Shown: positions 53,155-62,517 of the stretch, piece after piece
Numbering within the stretch: position 1 is the stretch's first letter
Layout: the number at the start of each line of letters is the position of its first letter
Assembly (NCBI GenBank): GCA_002083395.1
Contig: LWDH01000006.1
Coordinates: 1 to 64,000, forward strand
Origin: Proteobacteria bacterium SG_bin4
GTDB lineage: Bacteria > Pseudomonadota > Gammaproteobacteria > Burkholderiales > Nitrosomonadaceae
DNA length: 64,000 nucleotides
Direction of reading: 5' to 3'
Notes under the pieces: generated by a model
The model's database searches: none
What the model was told of the DNA's origin: nothing
What the model saw: the letters and a program-made list of their open reading frames with translations, nothing else
Position numbers and translations under genes: made by a program

Positions 53155-56100
53155 ATGAAATTCACTTCGCTTACTCAGCGCTTCGCCGTCTGGTTTACCC
53201 TTGTTTCTTTATTACCCATATTACTGATTGGCAACAGCTTGTTGCATACGTTTGAAGCTGAAATCAAGAAAACGGCAATCGGCAGTGTTTCGGCTATTGC
53301 CGACAAAAAAGTCGAGCAGATCGATAGTTATTTGCAGGAGCGTTTGCTTGACGCGAGCTTACTGCGTGATGCAAGTACGACTTATGACGCAATGATAGAG
53401 CTTTCAAGAATATTTTATGAAAGCGGGGTTAATTCGGATGAATATCATCGATTGGACGCCAGCTACCGTGAAAACTTCCGGCGCTTTGTGCAAGAAGCAA
53501 AATATTACGATCTTTTTTTAATTTCATTAAAAGGCGATATTGTTTATTCGGACGCGCATGAATCTGATTTTGCAACGAATTTATTCACGGGGCCTTATCG
53601 CAATACCGGTCTTGCAAAAGTGACGCGCCAAGCGCTGGATAATTTAGAAAGCGGCATTTCCGACTTTGAATATTATGAGCCTTCCCGTGGAGCGATAGCC
53701 GCCTTTGTTGCAACACCAATCATAGTATCCGGGGAATTAAAGGGAGTGCTGGCATTACAAATCTATAGCGAACGGGTTTTTGCGGTGATTGCAAATAATG
53801 TGGGATTGAGCGATAGCGGTGAAACGCTGGTTGCCCGTTTAGAAGATAAGCATACAGCGCTCATTATGGCGCCATTGAAATATGATACTGCCGCGGCTTT
53901 GAAACGCACCATTCCTCTCAACAATTTACCGTCATCAACAGCGATACAACATGCATTAAGCGGTAATTCCGGTGGTGCAATTACCGTAGATTACCGGGGC
54001 AAAGAGGTTGTTGCAGCATGGCGCTATTTGCCAAGAATGAAATGGGGAATTGTCGTTCATATCGATGTCGATGAAGCATTTGCTTCGGTTTATTCGGTTC
54101 ATTATATGGGATTGATGCTGTTAGCTATCACATTGCTGGTCGCGTTGTTTGGTGCGGTGTTGTTTAACCGCCGGGTTGTAGATCCGCTGAAGCATTTGAA
54201 CCAAAGCGCTTTGGATATTTCGGCAGGTAATTTTCATCAGCGCGTTACGGTAGAAGGCTGGGATGAGATGCGGCAATTGGGTGAAACCTTCAATGTCATG
54301 GTGGAACGGTTAAACGCCAGCAATGTGGAACGTGACAAGGCTGAAGATAATTTGCTGCAGTTGAATCAGGAATTGGAAGAACGGGTAACGACCCGAACGG
54401 CTGATTTGCAACGTGTCAATACCGCATTGGCAATCAAAGAAGAAGAAATGCGCTCCGTGGTGGAACATATGGTCGACTGCGTTGTGACCACCGACGAGCG
54501 AGGAACAATCCTTTCTGCGAATCCGGTGATGGAGAAATTGTTCGGTTATAGTCACGATGAAATGATCGGGCAAAATATTGCGATCATCATGCCCGAACCT
54601 GATCGCAGTCAACACGAAAGCTACATGGAAAATTATTGCAGAACCGGACACGGTCAGGAGTATGTCGGCCGCCCGTATCTTTCAGGTTCTCATGGGATCG
54701 GATTGGGGCGGGAAGTAGTGGGTGTCAACAAAAACGGAGAACGGTTGGAACTCTATCTGGCGGTCAGCGAATATTTCGTGTCCGGTAGAAGGCATTTCAC
54801 TGGCGTGATGCGGGATATACGCGAGCACGTCCGTATCATGCAAGACTTAAGACAAGCCCAGATTGATGCCGATCAAGCCAATAAGGCCAAATCAGCGTTC
54901 CTGGCAGCCATGAGCCATGAAATCAGAACGCCGATGAACGGCGTAATCGGCATGATTGACGTGTTGCGGCAAACCAGTCTCAGCGGTTATCAAATGGAAA
55001 TGGCGAATTTGATCAGGGATTCCGCTTACGCATTGCTTGCCATCATCGAGGATATTCTGGATTTTTCCAAAATCGAGGCCGGCAAGCTGGAAATCGAGAA
55101 AATTCCTATGTCAATTGGCAGCATTGTCGAGAATGCTTGCGGCATGTTGGCGCATTTGGCTCTTAACAAGAAAGTCGAATTAACTTTGTTCATTGACCCC
55201 TCCATTCCTAAGAATGTGTTGGGTGACCCTCTGCGATTGCGTCAAGTACTGGTTAATATCATTAATAATGCAATCAAATTTTCCAGCAAGCAGGAGAAGC
55301 AAGGCAAAGTTTCGGTACGGGTTCTATTGACGGAATCCGACTCGGATAAAATTGTAGTGACGTTCCAAATTACCGACAACGGAATCGGTATGGATAAAGT
55401 GACACAGGAGAAGTTGTTCAAGTCCTTTTCGCAGGGAGATCCATCGACAACACGGCGATTTGGCGGAACCGGTCTTGGTTTAGCGATTTCTCATCATCTT
55501 GCTGAATTGATGGATGCGGAAATCACCGTTCACAGCGAACCGCAGCATGGTTCCGCTTTTATTATCCAAATGCCTTTTATTTCTTTGCCTGATGAACCTA
55601 GCGCTCTACAAGCCATTGAAGATCTCGCGGGGCTTAATTGTTTGATTTTGGGGGATAATGAAGGTTTAACTAACGATTTGGCGGTTTATTTACAAAGTGC
55701 GGGCGCGGAAGTTATGCAATTGACCGATTTTTCGCAATTGCATCAGTTGGTGCAGCGTTTAGCGCCAGGGCTTTGGCTTGTTGTGATCGATGCGGGGCAG
55801 CAAGGGCCATCGATTGACGAGCTTCGAGCCGCATTCAATAAGCGTTCGGAACAAATTAAAGCCACTGCGAGAAACGCGGAGGGCACATCAACCGCGTATA
55901 TTGAACCCCGGTTTGTGGTGATCAAGCGCGGCCGCCGCCGGCAAGCGCGGATTGAAGATATTGATATTATTACGCTTGACGGTGATGTGATGTACCGCCA
56001 ATCATTGTTGAGAGCGATGGCAATTGCTGCCGGAAGAATTGACGCACGTGAGGAAAAAATACCGGTAATCGATTCGTTTAAGCAAATGCCGGTTGCGATG

Positions 56101-56901
56101 TCACGTGAAGAAGCCTTACGCCAAGGTAAGTTAATTCTAGTTGCTGAAGACAATGAGATTAATCAGAAAGTTATCCGGCAGCAACTCAATCTGCTCGGTT
56201 ATGCGGCTGATATTGCGAACGATGGCGTGGAAGCGTTGAAACGTTTGCAGCAATGTGATTACGGATTGCTACTGACAGATCTGCATATGCCTGAAATGGA
56301 TGGAATCGACTTGACGAAAACGATTCGAATAGAGGAATCCGGAAAGAAACATCTGCCAATTGTTGCATTGACAGCCAATGCGCTAAAAGGAGAAAAAGAC
56401 CATTGCTTGAGCGTCGGCATGGATGACTACTTGAGTAAACCGGTGCAACTAGATGATTTGCGAATGTTATTGGAAAAGTATTTGCCGATTTCCAAGTCTG
56501 AGTCAGAAATGACGGCGCATGCCGGAATGATTGAATCCGCCGATGGTGCATCCGTAACAGCATCGGTTGTGGATCTCGAAGTGTTAAGAAATCTGGTCGG
56601 CGATGATCCGATGACGATTCAGGAATTACTTTCGGAATTTCGAAGTGACGCTGATAAGATCGCATCAGAAATGCAAGATGCATTTAAAGCTGGGCAATTT
56701 GCTAAGGCTGGATCGTTGGCGCATAAACTCAAATCATCTTCGCGTTCGGTTGGTGCGCTAGCGTTGGGTAATGTGTGCGCGGAAATTGAACAAGCCGGAA
56801 AAAACAATGATGCTAAAGCACTAACAGAATTAATGCCGCAATTCAATGTGCATCTGGCGGCAGTTAAATCTTATTTAATAAGTAACGAAACTAAACTGTA
56901 G
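53155..56901 (+). CDS. Hybrid sensor histidine kinase with Cache, HAMP, PAS, REC and HPt
   Basis: 1248-residue inner-membrane kinase. A TM helix, a periplasmic Cache domain (about 40-310), a second TM, HAMP (SALDISAGNFHQRVTVEG), PAS (about 435-555), HisKA with H588 (MSHEIRTPMNG), HATPase with NNAIKFS, DNGIGMD and GGTGLGLA (about 770), a degenerate receiver-like stretch (about 825-940), an intact receiver with D1042 (LTDLHMPEMDG) and a C-terminal HPt domain with H1190 (AHKLKSSSRSVG). So the whole phosphorelay except the final output regulator is in one chain. No response regulator gene lies beside it. Confidence 0.93.
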   Translation: MKFTSLTQRFAVWFTLVSLLPILLIGNSLLHTFEAEIKKTAIGSVSAIADKKVEQIDSYLQERLLDASLLRDASTTYDAMIELSRIFYESGVNSDEYHRLDASYRENFRRFVQEAKYYDLFLISLKGDIVYSDAHESDFATNLFTGPYRNTGLAKVTRQALDNLESGISDFEYYEPSRGAIAAFVATPIIVSGELKGVLALQIYSERVFAVIANNVGLSDSGETLVARLEDKHTALIMAPLKYDTAAALKRTIPLNNLPSSTAIQHALSGNSGGAITVDYRGKEVVAAWRYLPRMKWGIVVHIDVDEAFASVYSVHYMGLMLLAITLLVALFGAVLFNRRVVDPLKHLNQSALDISAGNFHQRVTVEGWDEMRQLGETFNVMVERLNASNVERDKAEDNLLQLNQELEERVTTRTADLQRVNTALAIKEEEMRSVVEHMVDCVVTTDERGTILSANPVMEKLFGYSHDEMIGQNIAIIMPEPDRSQHESYMENYCRTGHGQEYVGRPYLSGSHGIGLGREVVGVNKNGERLELYLAVSEYFVSGRRHFTGVMRDIREHVRIMQDLRQAQIDADQANKAKSAFLAAMSHEIRTPMNGVIGMIDVLRQTSLSGYQMEMANLIRDSAYALLAIIEDILDFSKIEAGKLEIEKIPMSIGSIVENACGMLAHLALNKKVELTLFIDPSIPKNVLGDPLRLRQVLVNIINNAIKFSSKQEKQGKVSVRVLLTESDSDKIVVTFQITDNGIGMDKVTQEKLFKSFSQGDPSTTRRFGGTGLGLAISHHLAELMDAEITVHSEPQHGSAFIIQMPFISLPDEPSALQAIEDLAGLNCLILGDNEGLTNDLAVYLQSAGAEVMQLTDFSQLHQLVQRLAPGLWLVVIDAGQQGPSIDELRAAFNKRSEQIKATARNAEGTSTAYIEPRFVVIKRGRRRQARIEDIDIITLDGDVMYRQSLLRAMAIAAGRIDAREEKIPVIDSFKQMPVAMSREEALRQGKLILVAEDNEINQKVIRQQLNLLGYAADIANDGVEALKRLQQCDYGLLLTDLHMPEMDGIDLTKTIRIEESGKKHLPIVALTANALKGEKDHCLSVGMDDYLSKPVQLDDLRMLLEKYLPISKSESEMTAHAGMIESADGASVTASVVDLEVLRNLVGDDPMTIQELLSEFRSDADKIASEMQDAFKAGQFAKAGSLAHKLKSSSRSVGALALGNVCAEIEQAGKNNDAKALTELMPQFNVHLAAVKSYLISNETKL

Positions 56902-56923
56902 TGGAAATTGATTTCCGCGGAGT

Positions 56924-57541
56924 TTAATAAAAAGCAGGCATGGACATTCCCATCCAAAGCATCATAAGCACGATCATCGTAATACCAATTCCGATGGTCC
57001 CAATGATCATTCCGATCAAAATCGTAATGCCGTCTCTATTGAGGAGCCCTAAGGACATCACCAGAATTCCCCAGCCGGGTGGAAAATTTGTCAAAGGGAT
57101 AGGGAGCGCGATGGATACAGTAAAAACAAAAGCAAAAATACCGATTATTCGTTCCCATGTGTGGACGCTGATATAAGTCATACGGGGTTGCATCCTGTTC
57201 TCTATTTTTTTCAACCAAGGATTTGCTTTGGTAACTATTTTTTCCAGATTTTCTCTTTTAATAACTTTTTTCTCTATCCAAGCCGGAAGCCATGGAGCCC
57301 GCATACCTAGAATCATCTGAATGGAGAAAATGAATAATGGAATTGAAAAAAGAGTTGTGTATCCTGGTGGAACGGGGATCGGTATGCAAAGCGGCAACGC
57401 TCCGATCGCCATTAAAATGCCAAAACCTCGTTCATGCAGTGCATTCTTGATTTCACCGACGGTCATCGCTTCTTTCTTGTTTTCAATTACAACGATTGCC
57501 AGGAAGTCTGAAGTAGGGCGCTCTTTAGTTGTCATCGTCAA
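56924..57541 (-). CDS. exoD: ExoD-family membrane protein
   Basis: 205-residue inner-membrane protein matching ExoD (exopolysaccharide synthesis protein of Rhizobium): a cytoplasmic N-terminus with VGEIKNALHERGFGILMAIGALPLCIPIPVPPG, a charged middle (PWLPAWIEKKVIKRE) and further helices with SIALPIPLTNFPPGWGILVMSLGLLNRDG. The repeated PIP-type turns are typical. The exact function is not known; mutants in other bacteria change EPS amount. It converges on the hybrid kinase gene, with only 22 nt between stops. Confidence 0.87.
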   Translation of the reverse strand: MTMTTKERPTSDFLAIVVIENKKEAMTVGEIKNALHERGFGILMAIGALPLCIPIPVPPGYTTLFSIPLFIFSIQMILGMRAPWLPAWIEKKVIKRENLEKIVTKANPWLKKIENRMQPRMTYISVHTWERIIGIFAFVFTVSIALPIPLTNFPPGWGILVMSLGLLNRDGITILIGMIIGTIGIGITMIVLMMLWMGMSMPAFY

Positions 57542-57581
57542 CTCCTATGTTTAATTGCGAAGCAAGTAGCGCAACAGTGGT

Positions 57582-58805
57582 CTATTCATAGCGGAGCGCA
57601 TCGACTGGTTTGAGCGAAGATGCTTTTTTCGCTGGATAAAATCCAAAAAAAATCCCGACGGCGGACGAAAATAAAAACGCCAAACCGATCATTCCAAGCG
57701 TGATTACGATCAGCATATCTGCAAACCGGCTTACAACCCAAGCCCCCGCAATTCCAAGCAGCAATCCAATACTGCCCCCTAAGATACAAATCATGATCGC
57801 TTCCAGTAAAAATTGCGTAAGGATAGCGCGTTGATTGGCGCCCAAGGCCATCCGGATACCGATTTCGCGCGTGCGTTCAGTGACCGATACCAGCATGATA
57901 TTCATGATGCCGATGCCGCCGACCATCAAGGAAACCGAAGCGATAGCTCCCAGCACAATTGACATAATTTTTGCGGCATCCGTGGCCACATCAGCAATCG
58001 CTGTTAAGTTGCGTACTGTAAAGTCGTTTTCCTTACCCTGTTGAATCCGGTGGCGCTGACGCAATAACTGGGTGATTTCTATTTCCGCAATATCCATATC
58101 TTCGGGGGATTTTCCTTGCACCAGCATGTAGCGGATAGAACCCGGAAACTGATTGCCTGTGATTTGCCGTTCGCTGGTGGTAATAGGAATATAAACATTA
58201 TCGTCCTGATCACGCCCGGTCAGGCTTTGGCCTTTAGCCATCAATACGCCGACTATTTGGAAAGGACGATTGGTGATGCGTATCGTTTTGCCGACCGGAT
58301 CTTCATCGCCGAATAGATTCTTCGCGGTAATCGAACCTAAAACTGCAACCCGGGCGGCAGATCGCAAGTCAGATTCGGTGAAAGCGGTGCCGGATTCCAT
58401 TTTCCAGTTTCCAACCGAAAAATAATCGGGTGTAGTTCCCGTGATGATGGTACTCCAGTTCTTGGAAGCATAATTAAGCTGTACTGTTCCTGTAGTAACC
58501 GGGGAAGTTGCTGCAATTGAGGCTAAATCCGCGACGGCGTAGGCATCAGTGATGGTCAGCGTTCTTACGCTGCCGCTGCCGAAGCTGAAACCACCGGAGG
58601 AAGTGGCGCCGGGCACCACGAGGAATAAATTGCTGCCCATCGCCGCGATGGTTTCATTGATTTTAGTGCGCGCGCCCTGTCCAATGGAGAGCATCAGTAC
58701 CACCGCAGCCACCCCGATAATCATACCCAGCATTGTAAGCCCCGTGCGCAAACGATTTTGCTGCAAAGCGCGGAATGCTTCCCCGAATATTGTAAATATG
58801 TTCAT
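57582..58805 (-). CDS. MacB-type ABC transporter permease
   Basis: 407-residue FtsX/MacB-family permease. The N-terminal TM (LRTGLTMLGMIIGVAAVVLMLSIGQGAR) is followed by a large periplasmic domain (NETIAAMGSNLFLVVPGATSSGG and VLGSITAKNLFGDEDPVGKTIRITN) and three C-terminal TMs ending in GIFFGFYPAKKASSLKPVDALRYE. No ATPase is fused, so the ATP-binding gene just upstream supplies it. With the HlyD/MacA gene it forms a tripartite export set of the MacAB kind; the outer-membrane partner would be TolC elsewhere. Export substrate unknown (macrolide, peptide or lipid). Confidence 0.92.
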   Translation of the reverse strand: MNIFTIFGEAFRALQQNRLRTGLTMLGMIIGVAAVVLMLSIGQGARTKINETIAAMGSNLFLVVPGATSSGGFSFGSGSVRTLTITDAYAVADLASIAATSPVTTGTVQLNYASKNWSTIITGTTPDYFSVGNWKMESGTAFTESDLRSAARVAVLGSITAKNLFGDEDPVGKTIRITNRPFQIVGVLMAKGQSLTGRDQDDNVYIPITTSERQITGNQFPGSIRYMLVQGKSPEDMDIAEIEITQLLRQRHRIQQGKENDFTVRNLTAIADVATDAAKIMSIVLGAIASVSLMVGGIGIMNIMLVSVTERTREIGIRMALGANQRAILTQFLLEAIMICILGGSIGLLLGIAGAWVVSRFADMLIVITLGMIGLAFLFSSAVGIFFGFYPAKKASSLKPVDALRYE

Positions 58806-58872
58806 CGAATCCGTTCCATTCTTAACGGCTACATGTTATGACTAAATCGGATGGAATCAAACTGAGCCGGAC

Positions 58873-59619
58873 TTATCGATCGCTGTTAATGGTGTTTTTG
58901 TCGTCATAAATGACACACCCGTCTTTTAGCCGGATTAAACGTCTGGCATACGATGCGATGTCATCTTCATGCGTTACCAATACGATGGTTATCCCTTGGT
59001 CGCGGTTGAGCTGCTCAAACAATCGCATAATCTCCTTGCTGGTTTGCGTATCCAGATTACCGGTGGGCTCATCGGCGAGAATGAGGGGAGGATGATTGAC
59101 TAAAGCGCGACTGATCGCGACGCGTTGTTGTTGTCCGCCCGATAGCTGGTTCGGTTGGTGCATGGCAAATTTTTCCAGACCAGTGCTGCGTAACAACGCA
59201 AGCGCTTGCTGGCGGCTTTTAGAGCGGCTGATTCCGGCATATAGCAATGGAACCGCAACGTTATCCAAAGCTGTCATGCGCTTTAGCAGATTGAACCCCT
59301 GAAATACGAAACCAATACTTTGGTTGCGGATGCGTGCCAGTTCATTTTCAGACAATGTCGAGATATTTTTGCCGGACAACCAGTAAGATCCGCTGGTTGG
59401 AGTATCCAGACAACCCAGGATATTCATTAATGTGGATTTTCCAGATCCCGAGTGTCCCATGATGGCAACAAACTCACCCTGATGCACAGTGATATTGATG
59501 TCAAATAACACCTGATTAATGATGGTTTTGCCGTCGGCACCTTGTAAGCTATAGCTTTTACACAAATCTTCAATTCGAATGACGGTCGTGTCAGAGTTAT
59601 TGTTTTGAGCCGATGTCAT
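58873..59619 (-). CDS. MacB-type ABC transporter ATP-binding protein
   Basis: 248-residue ATPase of the LolD/MacB type. Walker A GHSGSGKST, signature LSGGQQQRVAISRAL, Walker B with LILADEPTGNLD, and the switch His in LVTHEDD are intact. It lies between the periplasmic adaptor and the permease gene, overlapping the adaptor stop by 1 nt (TAATG). It powers mechanotransmission, not solute transport across the membrane, if it acts like MacB. Confidence 0.94.
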   Translation of the reverse strand: MTSAQNNNSDTTVIRIEDLCKSYSLQGADGKTIINQVLFDINITVHQGEFVAIMGHSGSGKSTLMNILGCLDTPTSGSYWLSGKNISTLSENELARIRNQSIGFVFQGFNLLKRMTALDNVAVPLLYAGISRSKSRQQALALLRSTGLEKFAMHQPNQLSGGQQQRVAISRALVNHPPLILADEPTGNLDTQTSKEIMRLFEQLNRDQGITIVLVTHEDDIASYARRLIRLKDGCVIYDDKNTINSDR

Positions 59620-60764
59620 TAGAAAAACCTTAATCGGAACTTACTCTCGGATTCCTTTTTGTCTACCGATTCGCTAATAATGACGGGATCGCCGGGATTC
59701 ATTTCCCCACTGATGATTTCCGTATAATTTCCATCGGAAATCCCGGTTACAATGTTCACCAGCAAAGGTTTATTTTCCTTAAGAATATAAAGTTTGGAGG
59801 ACCCACTTTTGGGCGAGGCTTTATCGGAATCGCTCAACTGGCTGTCTTTCGGTTGAAATCGTAATGCTGCATTGGGTACACGGAGTACGTCTTTTTTTTG
59901 CGCTACCACAAAGTGAATGTTGGCCGTCATGCCAGGCAATAACTTCTCATCTTCATTATCAACGATCGCTACCACGTTATAAGTTACAACATTTTCCTGG
60001 ATCGTCGGATTTAACCGGACCTGCTTAACAGTACCGGCAAACTGGCGATTCTGAAATGCATCGACCGAAAAATTGATCGATTGTCCGATATGCAACAAAC
60101 CGATATCGGCCTCAGCGACGCTGATATTGATTTGCATCCGCCGTAAATCTTGAGCGATTTTAAATAAAGTCGGTGTTTGGAAGTTAGCCGCCACGGTTTG
60201 TCCGATATCGACATCACGGGCAATCACAACCCCCGAAATGGGAGAGCGGATAACGCTGTAATTGAGGTTGGTTTGATCCCGCTCCACTTGTGCCTTGCTC
60301 ACCGCCAATTGTGCGCGTGCAGCTTCGGCTTCACGGATTACGATTTCTAGAGCTTCTGGAGAGATAAATGCTTGTTCTATTAACAATCGTTGACGCTTTA
60401 GCTTATTTTCAGCAATTTTTAATGCGGTTTGCGCATTCAGGAGATTGGCTTTCGATTGTTGTAATTGTGCACGCAATAATGCTGGATCGAGCTCGGCCAA
60501 AACCTGGCCGATTTCGACGCGATCATTATAGTCTGCGTATAACTTGGCCACGGTACCTGAAATCTGAGTGCCGACATTGACTAAAATGAGTGGTGTCAAC
60601 GTACCGTTGGCCGAAATGGTTTGAATAATATCGCCTTGCTCGATTTTCCGGGTTTTATAAGGGGTTGTATTGGATTCCTTGTGATTGGCGCTGTACCAAT
60701 AAGCAATTATGGCAGTCATCAATATGAAAATTAATACAATCCGCTTGCCATTTTGACTAAACAT
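59619..60764 (-). CDS. MacA/HlyD-family periplasmic adaptor
   Basis: 381 residues. An N-terminal TM anchor (IVLIFILMTAIIAYWYSA), biotinyl-lipoyl halves (IIQTISANGTLTPLILVNVGTQISGTV; VIRSPISGVVIARDVDIGQTV), a helical hairpin (ARAQLAVSKAQVERDQTNLN) and beta-barrel domains (NISVAEADIGLLHIGQSINFSV). It is the first gene of the three-gene operon, ahead of the ATPase and permease. It connects the inner-membrane MacB-like pair with an outer-membrane TolC channel. Confidence 0.92.
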   Translation of the reverse strand: MFSQNGKRIVLIFILMTAIIAYWYSANHKESNTTPYKTRKIEQGDIIQTISANGTLTPLILVNVGTQISGTVAKLYADYNDRVEIGQVLAELDPALLRAQLQQSKANLLNAQTALKIAENKLKRQRLLIEQAFISPEALEIVIREAEAARAQLAVSKAQVERDQTNLNYSVIRSPISGVVIARDVDIGQTVAANFQTPTLFKIAQDLRRMQINISVAEADIGLLHIGQSINFSVDAFQNRQFAGTVKQVRLNPTIQENVVTYNVVAIVDNEDEKLLPGMTANIHFVVAQKKDVLRVPNAALRFQPKDSQLSDSDKASPKSGSSKLYILKENKPLLVNIVTGISDGNYTEIISGEMNPGDPVIISESVDKKESESKFRLRFF

Positions 60765-60990
60765 CTGGAGATATCTTTTATTAGGATGAGGAGGTGCTTG
60801 TGTCGATTACTTTCGCGTATGCCTAGAAAAATATCAGGCTTGGCATATTTTAAACTTTATTGAGGAAGAGCAGTACCGGAATATGCTTGCTCAGACCCAG
60901 TATGGTACGTTGTTAAACATTGGGATTCCGGGTGGTAACGTTTGGCGTTAAGCTCAAAAAACGTAAGTGGCTGGATCTATTGCGGGTCTG

Positions 60991-61027
60991 GGAAAAGCAA
61001 TCACCAGCACGAAACCGGTGATTGCTT
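60991..61027 (-). terminator. Terminator after the lipoprotein gene at 61035
   Basis: Perfect 11-bp arms AAGCAATCACC/GGTGATTGCTT with an 11-nt loop. Read on the - strand the stem is followed by TTTTCCC. It should end the transcript of the lipoprotein gene that stops at 61035. The rest of 60765-61034 shows no gene. Confidence 0.8.
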
Positions 61028-61034
61028 GATAGTG

Positions 61035-62321
61035 CTAAGGTTGCAGTTTTTTCATCATTGGCTGCAAGCGTCTAACCGTAGCCGGTGAAATCAAGTCTTT
61101 TCTTTCAATCGACTTAATGGCGGAGGCCGGTGCGCAATTTGTCACTTCTACCAAACGGACAATCAGCGGGTTAAAAGTTACATCGACACCGGTATAGCTG
61201 CCTGCATCATCGCCGTTTCGATCGCCGCGAAATACAAACTCTTTCACCGGACCGTTGGGACCGCCGCCCTGACGGTCGTCATTATGATCGGTATCTACAT
61301 AGTGCGCGGTACTTTCAGCGCCGCTGACGATGCGGTCAATGCGCTTTCCGGGAGGGGCGGTATAATATTGTATGATGCGTTCGCCTTCTGCGGTTGTCCA
61401 GTCTTTCTGAGTTTCTTGCGCTTTCATCCACAGTCGGAAATTAATATGCGTCCCTTCATTAATCCATTTTGCATTGGCCCAGACTTCCGGGCCGTTACCG
61501 TTAAATTCTCTATCGCCTCGTGTATGCGGCGGTGTATAAGTTAACTTAGCTTGAGGCAGTACGGTATGGTCTTCTTCTTTACATACCGGGGTTGCTGGTT
61601 GGATAACTGCGATGCTGGAAATTTGGCGGTTTTGCCACTCCAAGGTAAGCCGGTCACTGGTCTTAGACAAAGGAACACCGTTACCGCCTAAATTGAGGGT
61701 CATATGATAGTGCGTCAAGCGATCCAGCTCGGATGATACGTCGCGTGTACGCGTGCCCTCGTGCAGCGTGACTTTGATTGGTGTGGTATCGAAATCGTAA
61801 CCGAAAAATTCCAATTTAGTCCGGCGGCTTGAATCCAGCGCCATGTCGACAGCGGCTGGCGTTACTTGGCACAAAGCTGGTTCAACAGCAGGCACGGGTT
61901 GATGCATCAGACGTGCGCGGATTCTGACCAAAGCCTGGCGCACGCGAGCGCCGACAAAATCCATATTACAGCGCAATTCGCCACCGGTTGCGGCGACGCT
62001 ACGATTTAATAAATCCGAAACTTCATTGCGCACGGTGGATTGTGCGTCACTGGTTAACTTCGAGGTGGTGTCCTGTAATACCGATTGCCAAGAAGCGGAA
62101 TTCCGGTCTAAGGCGTCAATGGCATCATCAAGAGTGGCTAACGTATTACCGGTGACGTCACTTACGGTATCGGTTATTTTTTCAGTTGCCTTTTCAATCT
62201 TGTCAGCGATACTGCAGCCTGTGATTAGTGTCGATAAAAACAACAACGACCAAGGTAAGATCGTGAGAGTTTTGCGGTCGGTTCGAATGAAACGTGATAA
62301 AGGAATTAAGGTTGCTGACAT
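61035..62321 (-). CDS. Predicted lipoprotein, unknown function
   Basis: Frame opens at 62372, but ATG 62321 is preceded by AAGGAGAAT at good spacing. The signal ends in the lipobox LITGC. The mature N-terminus is a helical stretch (IEKATEKITDTVSDVTGNTL and ALDRNSASWQSVLQDTT). Then comes a Cys-containing domain with EFFGYDFDTTPIKVTLHEG and a beta-rich domain ending with charged loops (HNDDRQGGGPNG; RGDRNGDDAGSYTG). No known family is recognised. It may be an outer-membrane surface protein. Monocistronic with its own terminator. Confidence 0.8.
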   Translation of the reverse strand: MSATLIPLSRFIRTDRKTLTILPWSLLFLSTLITGCSIADKIEKATEKITDTVSDVTGNTLATLDDAIDALDRNSASWQSVLQDTTSKLTSDAQSTVRNEVSDLLNRSVAATGGELRCNMDFVGARVRQALVRIRARLMHQPVPAVEPALCQVTPAAVDMALDSSRRTKLEFFGYDFDTTPIKVTLHEGTRTRDVSSELDRLTHYHMTLNLGGNGVPLSKTSDRLTLEWQNRQISSIAVIQPATPVCKEEDHTVLPQAKLTYTPPHTRGDREFNGNGPEVWANAKWINEGTHINFRLWMKAQETQKDWTTAEGERIIQYYTAPPGKRIDRIVSGAESTAHYVDTDHNDDRQGGGPNGPVKEFVFRGDRNGDDAGSYTGVDVTFNPLIVRLVEVTNCAPASAIKSIERKDLISPATVRRLQPMMKKLQP

Positions 62322-62517
62322 GCTGTTATTCTCCTTTGGGTTGTAGGGTAAACTCGCATTGCTAGGGTGCACAGCCGGGTTTAGCTAGCTGACATAGCTA
62401 TATAAAACGAACGCAAGTTAAAGTCAAATGTGAATAATGGAATTTAATTCATTATTGCTACAAACTTTCTGTGATTGGATTAATTGGGTGATGCAAACAG
62501 CAATCCCAGCGCTACAT